A DNA stretch of 64,000 nucleotides. Origin: Fibrobacter sp. UWB15 (lineage in GTDB: Bacteria; Fibrobacterota; Fibrobacteria; Fibrobacterales; Fibrobacteraceae). The notes beneath the pieces were generated by a model. It was not told the origin of the DNA and ran no database searches. It saw nothing but the letters and a program-made list of their open reading frames with translations. The position numbers and the translations under genes are program-made. Shown here piece by piece: positions 9,282 to 16,494 of the stretch (its first letter is position 1; the number at the start of each line of letters is the position of its first letter). The DNA lies in the NCBI RefSeq assembly GCF_900177705.1, contig NZ_FXBA01000003.1, positions 186,001 through 250,000 on the forward strand, in the 5' to 3' direction.

Positions 9282-9701
9282 TTAACGAACCAGGCTGCTA
9301 GTATTCTGCGTAAAGGCAGGAACAGCATCAACTAGTTTTTCGACTAGCAGGCGATTGAAATCTTCAATGCGGTTCGGAAGCTTGGAACCCGGAAAAATCT
9401 GCACCAACAAGAGCGCCTGGTCTACAGGAGCAATGTAGATGGAACGGGATTCGCCACTAAAAGAAACTGCTTGGAAGTTTTCGCCACCGAGCATCATGCC
9501 CACCTGACGGGCGGAGTCGAAAGACGCCGTGCTGAGCACTGCAAGCGGAGTTGCATCTATACCCAAAGAGCCAACTTCAGCAATAATCGATCCATCACGA
9601 TGGCAAAGAACAATATATTCAGCCTTGACGCTAGCCTGGTAGGCAGTCATGAGTCGCTGGACTTTGGCGGCATCATCAGAATAAATGGTAAAATCGCTCA
9701 T
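9282..9701 (-). CDS. Roadblock/LC7-domain protein, MglB-like GTPase regulator
   Basis: The 139-residue protein is a single Roadblock/LC7 domain: a first helix, then EYIVLCHRDGSIIAEVG, a central helix SARQVGMMLGG, and strands AVSFSGESRSIYIAPV and ALLLVQIFP. Proteins of this family bind Ras-like GTPases; in Myxococcus, MglB is the GAP of MglA. It lies 17 bp downstream of the MglA-like GTPase gene, which makes that the likely partner. The ATG has GAAGGTGCATA as its ribosome-binding site. Confidence 0.82.
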   Translation of the reverse strand: MSDFTIYSDDAAKVQRLMTAYQASVKAEYIVLCHRDGSIIAEVGSLGIDATPLAVLSTASFDSARQVGMMLGGENFQAVSFSGESRSIYIAPVDQALLLVQIFPGSKLPNRIEDFNRLLVEKLVDAVPAFTQNTSSLVR

Positions 9702-9718
9702 TATGCACCTTCGTTAAA

Positions 9719-10684
9719 TTACTTCTTCTTAGGTACGTACGGACGCAATTCAATTTCGTCATCGTTATCGGCAGCAGGCTTAGCGACATCGCGACCGAAG
9801 GTCGGCATACGAGGAACCGCAGTAGCGGCACGCGGGCGACCAAACGGCGAGGACGTCGCTCCCTTTTGGAACAGACCGGCGCCGGCAGTCGAAGGCTGGG
9901 CAGGAGCCGCTGAAGGCGGTTTTGCCGCAAACGAAGGCATACGGAACGGGGAGCCCGGCTGGGCAGGAGCGGCGGGCTGGGCAGCAGGCTGGGCCGGAGC
10001 GGCCGGTTGAGAAGCCTTGACCGAAACACCTTCCTTGGTGAGCGACACATCGTGTACGCCGGTATTACCGACATTGGCTGCTGCCTGACGGAGGAATCCC
10101 TGCTTCACATTAAACTTTTCAATCACGAGCATCGCAATGGTCTTGAGCGTCGTCACGACACCCTTACCGTTGTGGGCCGTGGCCGGGAAGAAAGGCACAT
10201 TGCGCGGGTTGAGTTCGGCATTCAGTTCATCAAGGGTGAACACGTTGTCCATATCGCGCTTGTTGTACTGAAGCACAAATGGCATATCGTCCAGATCCAT
10301 GCCGTAATCCTGCAGGTTCTGGCGCAGGTTTTGCAAGCTTTCCAAGTTTTCGGCCTGACGGGACCTCTGGGAGTCCGCCACAAAAACAATGCCGTCTACA
10401 CCACGAAGCACAAGCTTACGGGTACTGTTATAATAGACCTGACCAGGAACAGTATAAAGCTGGAACCTTGTTTTGAACCCCTTGATATCCCCTAAATTCA
10501 GCGGCAAAAAGTCAAAAAAGAGCGTACGGTCACCTTCAGTCGCGAGGGACACCATATCGGTACGCTTGTCCTGGGGCATCTTCTGGTGGATCACCTGCAA
10601 ATTGGTGGTCTTACCGCTAAGGCCCGGTCCATAGTAAACGACTTTACAACTAATTTCTCGTGTAGCAAAGTTTATCGAAGACAT
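9719..10684 (-). CDS. mglA: MglA-like Ras-superfamily GTPase with long disordered C-terminal tail
   Basis: Residues 1-200 form a small GTPase of the MglA type: P-loop GPGLSGKT (19-26), the MglA switch-II form TVPGQ (78-82) in place of the Ras DTAGQ, and the base-specificity motif NKRD (141-144). MglA proteins set cell polarity and drive gliding in Myxococcus and are usually about 195 residues. Here a further ~120 residues rich in Pro, Ala and Gln end in the charged EIELRPYVPKKK. This tail is probably unstructured and could be a scaffold for partners. The gene heads a five-gene operon with its Roadblock regulator and three envelope proteins. The start is supported by AAGGATGTGTA. Confidence 0.88.
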   Translation of the reverse strand: MSSINFATREISCKVVYYGPGLSGKTTNLQVIHQKMPQDKRTDMVSLATEGDRTLFFDFLPLNLGDIKGFKTRFQLYTVPGQVYYNSTRKLVLRGVDGIVFVADSQRSRQAENLESLQNLRQNLQDYGMDLDDMPFVLQYNKRDMDNVFTLDELNAELNPRNVPFFPATAHNGKGVVTTLKTIAMLVIEKFNVKQGFLRQAAANVGNTGVHDVSLTKEGVSVKASQPAAPAQPAAQPAAPAQPGSPFRMPSFAAKPPSAAPAQPSTAGAGLFQKGATSSPFGRPRAATAVPRMPTFGRDVAKPAADNDDEIELRPYVPKKK

Positions 10685-10779
10685 TACACATCCTTGATAT
10701 ATCTACCTCAAATCTAATAAAAAAATAATTTCGCAGACCACAAAATATGCTTTTTTAGCATTCTAATCGGGAATACCGG

Positions 10780-11613
10780 TCAAACAGGACCTTGGGGGCG
10801 ATCCACGAAATGAACAACTCGCTGCGGGAAAGGAATTGTAATTTTTTCTTCAACAAAGCGTTTCTTGATTTCGGCAGTATATTTCCAACGCAAATTAAAA
10901 TAGTCCTGAGTGCGGGTCCAAGCCCTAAAAGTCACATTCACGGCGCTGTCTTCGAGCCCAGAAACAAAGAACTGGGGTTCAGGTTTACGCATAAACAAGG
11001 GTTCGCCCGCCACAACGTCGCGCATGATGTCGAGAGCCTTTTCCGGGGAATCGCCGTAGTCAATTCCGACCGTAATTTCGAGCCTTCGGAGCGGATTCTT
11101 GCTAAAGTTCACGATCGGCTGCCCCCACAAGGAGGTATTCGGTGCTGAAACAGAAAGTCCATCCAAAGTACGGAGCGTCGTATTGAAAAGCCCGATTCCG
11201 ATAATGTTTCCCTTGATATTGCCGCATTCAATATAGTCACCGGCCTTAAAGGGGCGAAGGAACAACAAAAGCAAGCCAGAGGCAATGTTTGCCAGGGCAT
11301 CTTTCAAGGCAAGGCCCACCGCCAAGCTCGCCGCACCTACAAGAGCGACAATGCCTGCGGTATTCACGCCCAGCACATGCAGCACTAACAACAAAGTAAC
11401 AATATAGATGCAATACGAAAATAGCGAATAGACCAGCGGTTTGGCCGAGGAATCGAGCCCACGGTTTTCGGCATGGTTAATGACATGCTTCAAGAAAATC
11501 AAAAGAAGGCGCGCCGCCACCAGGAGCAGCAACGCAATAAACAGGCGCTGAATCACGGAGTGGTCCAAGATTCCGCCAAAACGAGTTTCAAGAAAAAGCC
11601 TAAACGAATCCAT
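10780..11613 (-). CDS. MscS-family mechanosensitive channel
   Basis: I start the protein at the internal ATG (MDSFRLFLETRFGG), giving 277 residues; the frame is open 48 bases further up, but that extension looks like noncoding sequence. Three membrane helices are followed by the MscS pore helix and upper vestibule: GIVALVGAASLAVGLALKD, then the beta domain LRPFKAGDYIECGNIKGNI. The size matches small E. coli-type MscS channels. MscS opens under membrane tension to release solutes on osmotic downshock. It is monocistronic by position, between rpsT and mglA on the same strand. Confidence 0.9.
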   Translation of the reverse strand: MDSFRLFLETRFGGILDHSVIQRLFIALLLLVAARLLLIFLKHVINHAENRGLDSSAKPLVYSLFSYCIYIVTLLLVLHVLGVNTAGIVALVGAASLAVGLALKDALANIASGLLLLFLRPFKAGDYIECGNIKGNIIGIGLFNTTLRTLDGLSVSAPNTSLWGQPIVNFSKNPLRRLEITVGIDYGDSPEKALDIMRDVVAGEPLFMRKPEPQFFVSGLEDSAVNVTFRAWTRTQDYFNLRWKYTAEIKKRFVEEKITIPFPQRVVHFVDRPQGPV

Positions 11614-11648
11614 TGTGGACAAATATAGAAAAATGAATATACACGAAC

Positions 11649-11673
11649 AGCCGACACACACTGTGTATCGGCT
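11649..11673. terminator. Inverted repeat between rpsT and mscS
   Basis: AGCCGA pairs with TCGGCT around an inner CACACA/GTGTA segment. There is no clean U-run on either side, so it may be a weak terminator or processing site after rpsT. Confidence 0.45.
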
Positions 11674-11708
11674 TATTCAAATTCGCACTAAATCGACTTA
11701 ACGATTAA

Positions 11709-11969
11709 TTAGGCGAGACCGTTAATGACCTTAGCGGCCTTGGCCTTGTAGTTAGCGACGCGGTTAGCGCAGAAACCGGCACGACCCTTGGCAGCAGCCT
11801 TGTCGAGCATGCTGAACAGAGCCGGCATGGCCTTGAGGGCTTCTTCCTTAGAAGTTGCGCTACGGACAGCCTTGAGGGCGGTGCGGATAGCGGAACGGGT
11901 AGAACGGTTCATGGCATTGGCCTTTTCGGCCTGAAGCAGACGCTTTTTGCAAGATTTGTGTTGAGGCAC
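11709..11969 (-). CDS. rpsT: 30S ribosomal protein S20
   Basis: The 86-residue, Lys/Ala-rich helical protein matches S20 in length and pattern: HKSCKKRLLQAEKANAMNRS, then TRSAIRTALKAVR and a C-terminal ANRVANYKAKAAKVI. S20 binds 16S rRNA early in 30S assembly. The start codon is GTG, preceded by GGAG at 8-base spacing. A non-ATG start is also used by E. coli rpsT (UUG), where it matters for autoregulation; whether that applies here is not known. Confidence 0.95.
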   Translation of the reverse strand: MPQHKSCKKRLLQAEKANAMNRSTRSAIRTALKAVRSATSKEEALKAMPALFSMLDKAAAKGRAGFCANRVANYKAKAAKVINGLA

Positions 11970-12071
11970 CTTATTATCTCCGGGTGAAAACCTACTTAAA
12001 AATGTTGGTTCAAAGTTAGTAAATATTGGAAATTTTTCAAGGGGTGGGCAAAAATTTATATCTTTGGGCGC

Positions 12072-13211
12072 ATGATTTCCTTTGTAAATTTAACTGCACA
12101 ACGCGAAAAATATCGTTTTGAACTCGAAAAAGCCGAACGAGAGGTGTTGGACAGCGGTTGTTACATAGGAGGCCCCCAGGTACAGGCTCTCGAAAAGGAA
12201 CTTTCGGAGTATCTGGGCGGAAAAATCCACACGATTACCTGCGCAAGCGGCACGGACGCCCTCACGATCGCCCTGATGGCCATGGATTTACGCCCTGGCG
12301 ACGAGGTGATTGTCCCCGATTTTACCTTTATCGCCCCTGCCGAATGTATCGCCCTTCTCGGCAGCACCCCCCAATTTGCCGATATTGACCGGGAAACGCT
12401 GCAAATTGCCCCCGAAAGCGTCAAGAAACTGATTGGACCGCGCACCAAGGGCATTATTGCGGTGAACCTATTCGGCCAGTGCGCCCCGTTCAAGGAACTG
12501 CGCGAAATCGCCACCGAACACAAGCTCTGGATTATAGAGGACAGCGCCCAGGCATTCGGTGCCCGCACCAACCAGATGGCATGCACATTCGGAGATATTG
12601 CCATCACCAGTTTTTACCCGAGCAAGCCGCTCGGCTGTTACGGTGACGGCGGCGCCCTGTTTACCGAAAACGAAGAATTCGCCAAAAAAATCCGCATGAT
12701 TGCAAACCACGGGAGCGCCGGGCGTTACCAGCATGAAATCATCGGCATGAACAGCCGACTTGACGCACTGCAAGCGGCGGTCCTTAGAGTCAAGCTTAGG
12801 CACCTGGACGAAGAACTTGCGGTCAGGCGCCAAAACGCAGCCAAGTACGACGCATTCTTCGCCGAATACAACCGCACCGCAGCTACCGGCGAAAAGATTG
12901 TTCCGCAAAAAATTGAAACCGGGTGCAAATGCACCTACGCCCAGTATACGGTTTTGGCCGAGAACCGCGAAAGCTTTATTGAGAAATTGAAGGCCGCAGA
13001 AATCCCTTACTGCATTCACTACCCCAGCGCCCTGCGAAATCAGCCTTGTTTTATGCAATTTTACCAAGAACCCCTGGGCGGCATCATTTGGATTCCAGAG
13101 GAACATCCCGACCCGAATTCAGTAAAGGTTTCAAAGCAAGCTATCAGCCTGCCCGTGTGCGCCTTCACCAATGTAGATGAAATTATCGAAAAGCTAAAGG
13201 CTCACCTGTAG
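12072..13211 (+). CDS. DegT/DnrJ/EryC1/StrS-family sugar aminotransferase
   Basis: This 379-residue PLP enzyme has the family start FVNLTAQREKYRFELEKA, the cofactor-contact segment ASGTDAL, the Asp-containing EDSAQAFGA and the Schiff-base lysine in SFYPSKPLGCYGDGG. The tail carries substrate-site elements (GMNSRLDALQAA; CIHYPSALRNQPCF). Relatives transfer an amino group to nucleotide-linked keto-sugars; the sequence looks closest to the WbpE type acting on UDP-sugars, but this is by eye. It is alone on the plus strand and convergent with another aminotransferase, away from the glycan cluster at 50-57 kb. A second family member lies at 54484-55605. Confidence 0.85.
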   Translation: MISFVNLTAQREKYRFELEKAEREVLDSGCYIGGPQVQALEKELSEYLGGKIHTITCASGTDALTIALMAMDLRPGDEVIVPDFTFIAPAECIALLGSTPQFADIDRETLQIAPESVKKLIGPRTKGIIAVNLFGQCAPFKELREIATEHKLWIIEDSAQAFGARTNQMACTFGDIAITSFYPSKPLGCYGDGGALFTENEEFAKKIRMIANHGSAGRYQHEIIGMNSRLDALQAAVLRVKLRHLDEELAVRRQNAAKYDAFFAEYNRTAATGEKIVPQKIETGCKCTYAQYTVLAENRESFIEKLKAAEIPYCIHYPSALRNQPCFMQFYQEPLGGIIWIPEEHPDPNSVKVSKQAISLPVCAFTNVDEIIEKLKAHL

Positions 13212-13226
13212 CTTTAAAATCTGCCA

Positions 13227-14501
13227 TTACAGTTCTTTCATTCGCTGCACCGCCTCCTTGAAGGTCGCGGGCTCTTGCAGCAAACTGATGACCACCCAGC
13301 CGTCTCCGTCGAAATCGAAGAAGAACCCGGGTTGCACCAGCACATGCTTTTCGCGGAGCAAACGGAGCGTGAGTTCCTCGTCGTCTTCACCGAGGCGCAC
13401 GACCGCATACCAGCCGCCGAGAACCTCGGGGCAGTACTTGGACGGGAAGGCTTCGCGGAGCGTCTGCCAGTTGGCAAGCAAGCGTTCCTTGACGCGCGAT
13501 TCGTAAGCGGCGGCCGCGGGCAACAGAGACATGCCGAGAGCCTGCGCCGGAGCGGACACACTCAAGTAGGCGTCTTCTACAAATTCAAGCGCTGCGCGGA
13601 TTTCTTCAAAGCGTTCGCGGGGCGCGTAAAAAGCCATCCAGCCGAGCTTGAGCTGCGGGGAACCTACGGCCTTGCTTAAGCCGTTCAGCCAGAAGATGGG
13701 GCACTTGGGTCCGTCTTCGGGAAGGTTGATGAAGTCGCCGCCACCGGCATCCCATAGATTATTTGATTTTTCCTCAATGGATTGCTTCCCCCCTTCGGGG
13801 GTCGCAATGACGTATTGCCAAGTACGCTTTACTTTATCCGTAAGTGCATAATCGCCGAAGACTTCGTCGACCACGAGAATCATGTCGTTCTCTTCGCAAA
13901 AACGAACCGCCGCATTCCATTCTTCGCGGGAAACGCAATGCCCGGTCGGGTTATGCGGGTTCACCAGCAGCAGGATTTTCGCTTTCTCCGGAGCAGCTAA
14001 CAAACTGTCAGAATCGAGAACGAATCTAAACGCCGCGTTCTCTCGTCTAAGTTGCAGAAAATAGGGAGCACATTCCAAATGCTCGAGCTGTGCAAGCGTA
14101 TCGAGCAGCGGGTAGCCCGGCATCGGCGTCAAAATCACGTCGCCCGGGTCGCAGAATGTCTTGAACAAAACAGAGTAAACTTCGCTGGTACTTGCGGTCA
14201 GGATAATTTGACCCGCGGTAAAGTTTCCGCCGCGTTCGCGATAGTACTCCACCACCGCCTCGCGCGCCGACTTCCAACCCGCCGCATCCGGATTCCAGCA
14301 ACCGAAATCCTTGCGAGCCTCCTCCACCGCAGCACTCAAGTCAACCGGAAGCCCCGCCTTCACAGGCGAAGAAACCGTCATGTCGATGAACGAAAGACCG
14401 CCCTCGGCAGCATCCTTTTTCGCGCACGCCTTCGCGCGTTCCAGTTCAGCAAAGAACGGCGATGGAGACAGATCTTTGGGGAGTCGGGATGAAAGCTTCA
14501 T
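13227..14501 (-). CDS. Class I/II PLP aminotransferase with a repeat-encoded insertion
   Basis: The 424-residue protein is a fold-type I aminotransferase: ILTASTSEVYSVLFKTFCDPGD, LLLVNPHNPTGHCVSREEW, VVDEVFGDY and the Schiff-base block FWLNGLSKAVGSPQLKLGW. The substrate is unknown; aspartate, tyrosine or alanine are all possible. Residues about 225-250 (from WQYVIATPEGGKQS on) break the conserved region and are encoded by a 28-base palindrome that also occurs between genes at 38368-38397. The reading frame is intact, so the protein may still fold with an extra surface loop. It starts 3 bp after the FISUMP lipoprotein gene on the same strand. Confidence 0.82.
   Translation of the reverse strand: MKLSSRLPKDLSPSPFFAELERAKACAKKDAAEGGLSFIDMTVSSPVKAGLPVDLSAAVEEARKDFGCWNPDAAGWKSAREAVVEYYRERGGNFTAGQIILTASTSEVYSVLFKTFCDPGDVILTPMPGYPLLDTLAQLEHLECAPYFLQLRRENAAFRFVLDSDSLLAAPEKAKILLLVNPHNPTGHCVSREEWNAAVRFCEENDMILVVDEVFGDYALTDKVKRTWQYVIATPEGGKQSIEEKSNNLWDAGGGDFINLPEDGPKCPIFWLNGLSKAVGSPQLKLGWMAFYAPRERFEEIRAALEFVEDAYLSVSAPAQALGMSLLPAAAAYESRVKERLLANWQTLREAFPSKYCPEVLGGWYAVVRLGEDDEELTLRLLREKHVLVQPGFFFDFDGDGWVVISLLQEPATFKEAVQRMKEL
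13781..13808. repeat. Palindromic dispersed repeat inside an aminotransferase gene
   Basis: ATTGC-TT-CCCCC-CTTC-GGGGG-TC-GCAAT forms a strong hairpin. The flanks TGGATTGCTTC and TCGCAATGACGT are identical to those of the intergenic copy at 38368-38397. It is read in frame as part of the aminotransferase. Confidence 0.75.
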
Positions 14502-14504
14502 AGA

Positions 14505-16070
14505 CTAATTCCTGATGCAGCGGACATTCATCCCAAAATGCTTATACTCGGGCGGAACCCAAATGGTGTTGTCTTCTTCAATTCTCGCAGAAATGGCCAA
14601 ATCAGCGGAGTACTCCGTAGACACCCAGAAATAGGCACTTTTTTCATAGAAAAAGTCGTCATCACCATACCATAATCCACCGGGGTAAGCAGAAAAGCCG
14701 TAATCGTCGGTACCTTCGGCCCCATCAGACCAACCATCTTTCGCCTTCAGCATTTTCGTCGTCGTTGGTTTTTGACCGTCAATAGCATCCATAAGGGCGT
14801 ACCATTCCTTTTGCGACGGAAGATGCCAACCGGTAGGACAAATTCCCTCAGCATAGTCGTAGTTAACGAGTCCGCGCTCGTGGCCTTCACCGCATTCTTC
14901 TTCAGTTTTGCCAACGGCATCTGCCCATTTATAATAGCGACCGTACTTGGCGCAGCTATCGGGAGAGGTATAGGCACAATAGCTGTTTTCCGTTTCGTAG
15001 TTCAAGTTCTGTGCCATCCATTCCATCTCACCAATCTTCACCGCCCTGTAAACCTGACCATCGCGGGAATCCGTATAAGTTCTCTCATTATTGCGAGAAG
15101 AAGACGATTCTTCATGGGACGAGGACGATTCCGGCGCATCATTTGAGCTACTCGAAACCGACGAGGAAGAGACAATATCAGTCGCATCAAAATCCTTGAT
15201 GCAGCGGACCGAATGGGCATAATCCTGTGTTCCCTGACCAAAACCTAGTCCTTCCTTGCCAAAACTCAAACTTTGTGACATATAATCGTCTTTATACGAG
15301 GATACCCAAAATTCAACATAACAGTCCAAACATGAATACATGCCAAAATCCACCATGCTCCGGACACCGGCCGGAAACAGAGCCATGCCATAAGCGTCAG
15401 GACCATTAGCACCATCCTTCCAGCCCATCTTCGATTTTAGAGCCTTAGAAGCAGCGCCCTGTCCTCCCACAAAATCGAACAATTCACTCCAATCGTCCCA
15501 ATCGGGCAAATGCCAGCCTTCGGGACAGGCTCCCCGCACTGGTAAAATCGGTTCACAATGTTCCCCGTAGCCACATCCCTTAGCGTTGTCGGAAAACAGC
15601 CCCGCACCATCAACCGCAGCGCTCCACAGGTACAGACGACCATACTTTTCGCAATACTGGATGGAATCGTTGTAGCAGAAACTACTCGAATCGACTTTAT
15701 AGTTGGGCTCCAGATAGCGGTAATTCAAGTTTTCTGCCATCCACCACTGATTGCCGATTTTCACAATCTTGTAGACCTGGCTGTCGCGCTTATCGACAAT
15801 CTCCTCGTAAGAAATTTCGGGATTCAAGTAATCCCAGGTTTTCACAAAGCTGCTGCTGGACGGTTCTGTCTGCATTTCACTCGACGACGACTCCCCTTCT
15901 GCATCTGCAGAAGATAGGAGCAGTTGGTACGAGCAGCTCGAAACGTTCTCGCTCGAAAAGGGAACTTCATCTTCTGCTCCCGAGCTCGAGCCGTTGTCGC
16001 CACAAGCAACAAAAAGGAACGACAACAAAACAAGCATCATTCCTTTAAAGCAACATGCAAAAGAATTCAT
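14505..16070 (-). CDS. Lipoprotein with two FISUMP domains
   Basis: The start at 16070 is chosen because GGGAGGAAAC lies directly before it; the frame is open 10 codons further up. The 521-residue product has a lipoprotein signal ending in LLSFLFVACG, a Ser-rich linker, then two FISUMP (TIGR02145-type) domains. Each domain shows the order DSQVYKIVKIGNQWWMAENL or DGQVYRAVKIGEMEWMAQNL, GRLYLWSAA or GRYYKWADA, CPEGWHLP or CPTGWHLP, and a final VRCIKD or VRCIRN. A second Ser-rich stretch separates the domains. The function of FISUMP is unknown; export to the cell surface is likely. It could be cotranscribed with the downstream aminotransferase. Confidence 0.88.
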   Translation of the reverse strand: MNSFACCFKGMMLVLLSFLFVACGDNGSSSGAEDEVPFSSENVSSCSYQLLLSSADAEGESSSSEMQTEPSSSSFVKTWDYLNPEISYEEIVDKRDSQVYKIVKIGNQWWMAENLNYRYLEPNYKVDSSSFCYNDSIQYCEKYGRLYLWSAAVDGAGLFSDNAKGCGYGEHCEPILPVRGACPEGWHLPDWDDWSELFDFVGGQGAASKALKSKMGWKDGANGPDAYGMALFPAGVRSMVDFGMYSCLDCYVEFWVSSYKDDYMSQSLSFGKEGLGFGQGTQDYAHSVRCIKDFDATDIVSSSSVSSSSNDAPESSSSHEESSSSRNNERTYTDSRDGQVYRAVKIGEMEWMAQNLNYETENSYCAYTSPDSCAKYGRYYKWADAVGKTEEECGEGHERGLVNYDYAEGICPTGWHLPSQKEWYALMDAIDGQKPTTTKMLKAKDGWSDGAEGTDDYGFSAYPGGLWYGDDDFFYEKSAYFWVSTEYSADLAISARIEEDNTIWVPPEYKHFGMNVRCIRN

Positions 16071-16109
16071 GTTTCCTCCCAGCACTTTACACCCCAACAC
16101 TAAAAAACG

Positions 16110-16469
16110 CTACTTCTTCCGGCGAAGGAGCCCAGCCAATACAACAGCGATAAAGATGCCCGCCGGGAGCACAACTGCAATAGTCAAGAGAATCAGTTTC
16201 TGGAAATCCGTCAAATCCTTGAGCGAATTTTTAAAATCCTTGAACTTCGCGACAAAGCCTTTAATGCCCGTCGGCTTTGCTGCGGCATCGACAACAGCAC
16301 CTTCAGCATTCTCGCCCGCCAAATCCTCAGAGCCCGCAAAGGCTTCCATCTTCGGGAGCATGGCCATCAGCTTGGACACCGATTCCTTTACGGGACCGAC
16401 ATACTGAGCCGCACGTTCGCGAACCTTGTCGTAGCGTTTCTTGAAAGGGCGCTTGAGTTGTTCGAGCAT
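16110..16469 (-). CDS. Small C-terminally anchored membrane protein
   Basis: The 119-residue protein is basic at the N-terminus (MLEQLKRPFKKRYDKVRER), has a low-complexity Ala/Glu middle, and ends with one membrane helix (LILLTIAVVLPAGIFIAVVLAGLL) and RRKK. A tail-anchored arrangement is likely. The ribosome-binding site AGAGGTGGCTT supports the start. No family is recognised. It lies between two secreted-protein genes on the same strand. Confidence 0.6.
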   Translation of the reverse strand: MLEQLKRPFKKRYDKVRERAAQYVGPVKESVSKLMAMLPKMEAFAGSEDLAGENAEGAVVDAAAKPTGIKGFVAKFKDFKNSLKDLTDFQKLILLTIAVVLPAGIFIAVVLAGLLRRKK

Positions 16470-16494
16470 AAGCCACCTCTAGGCATTTATTCGT

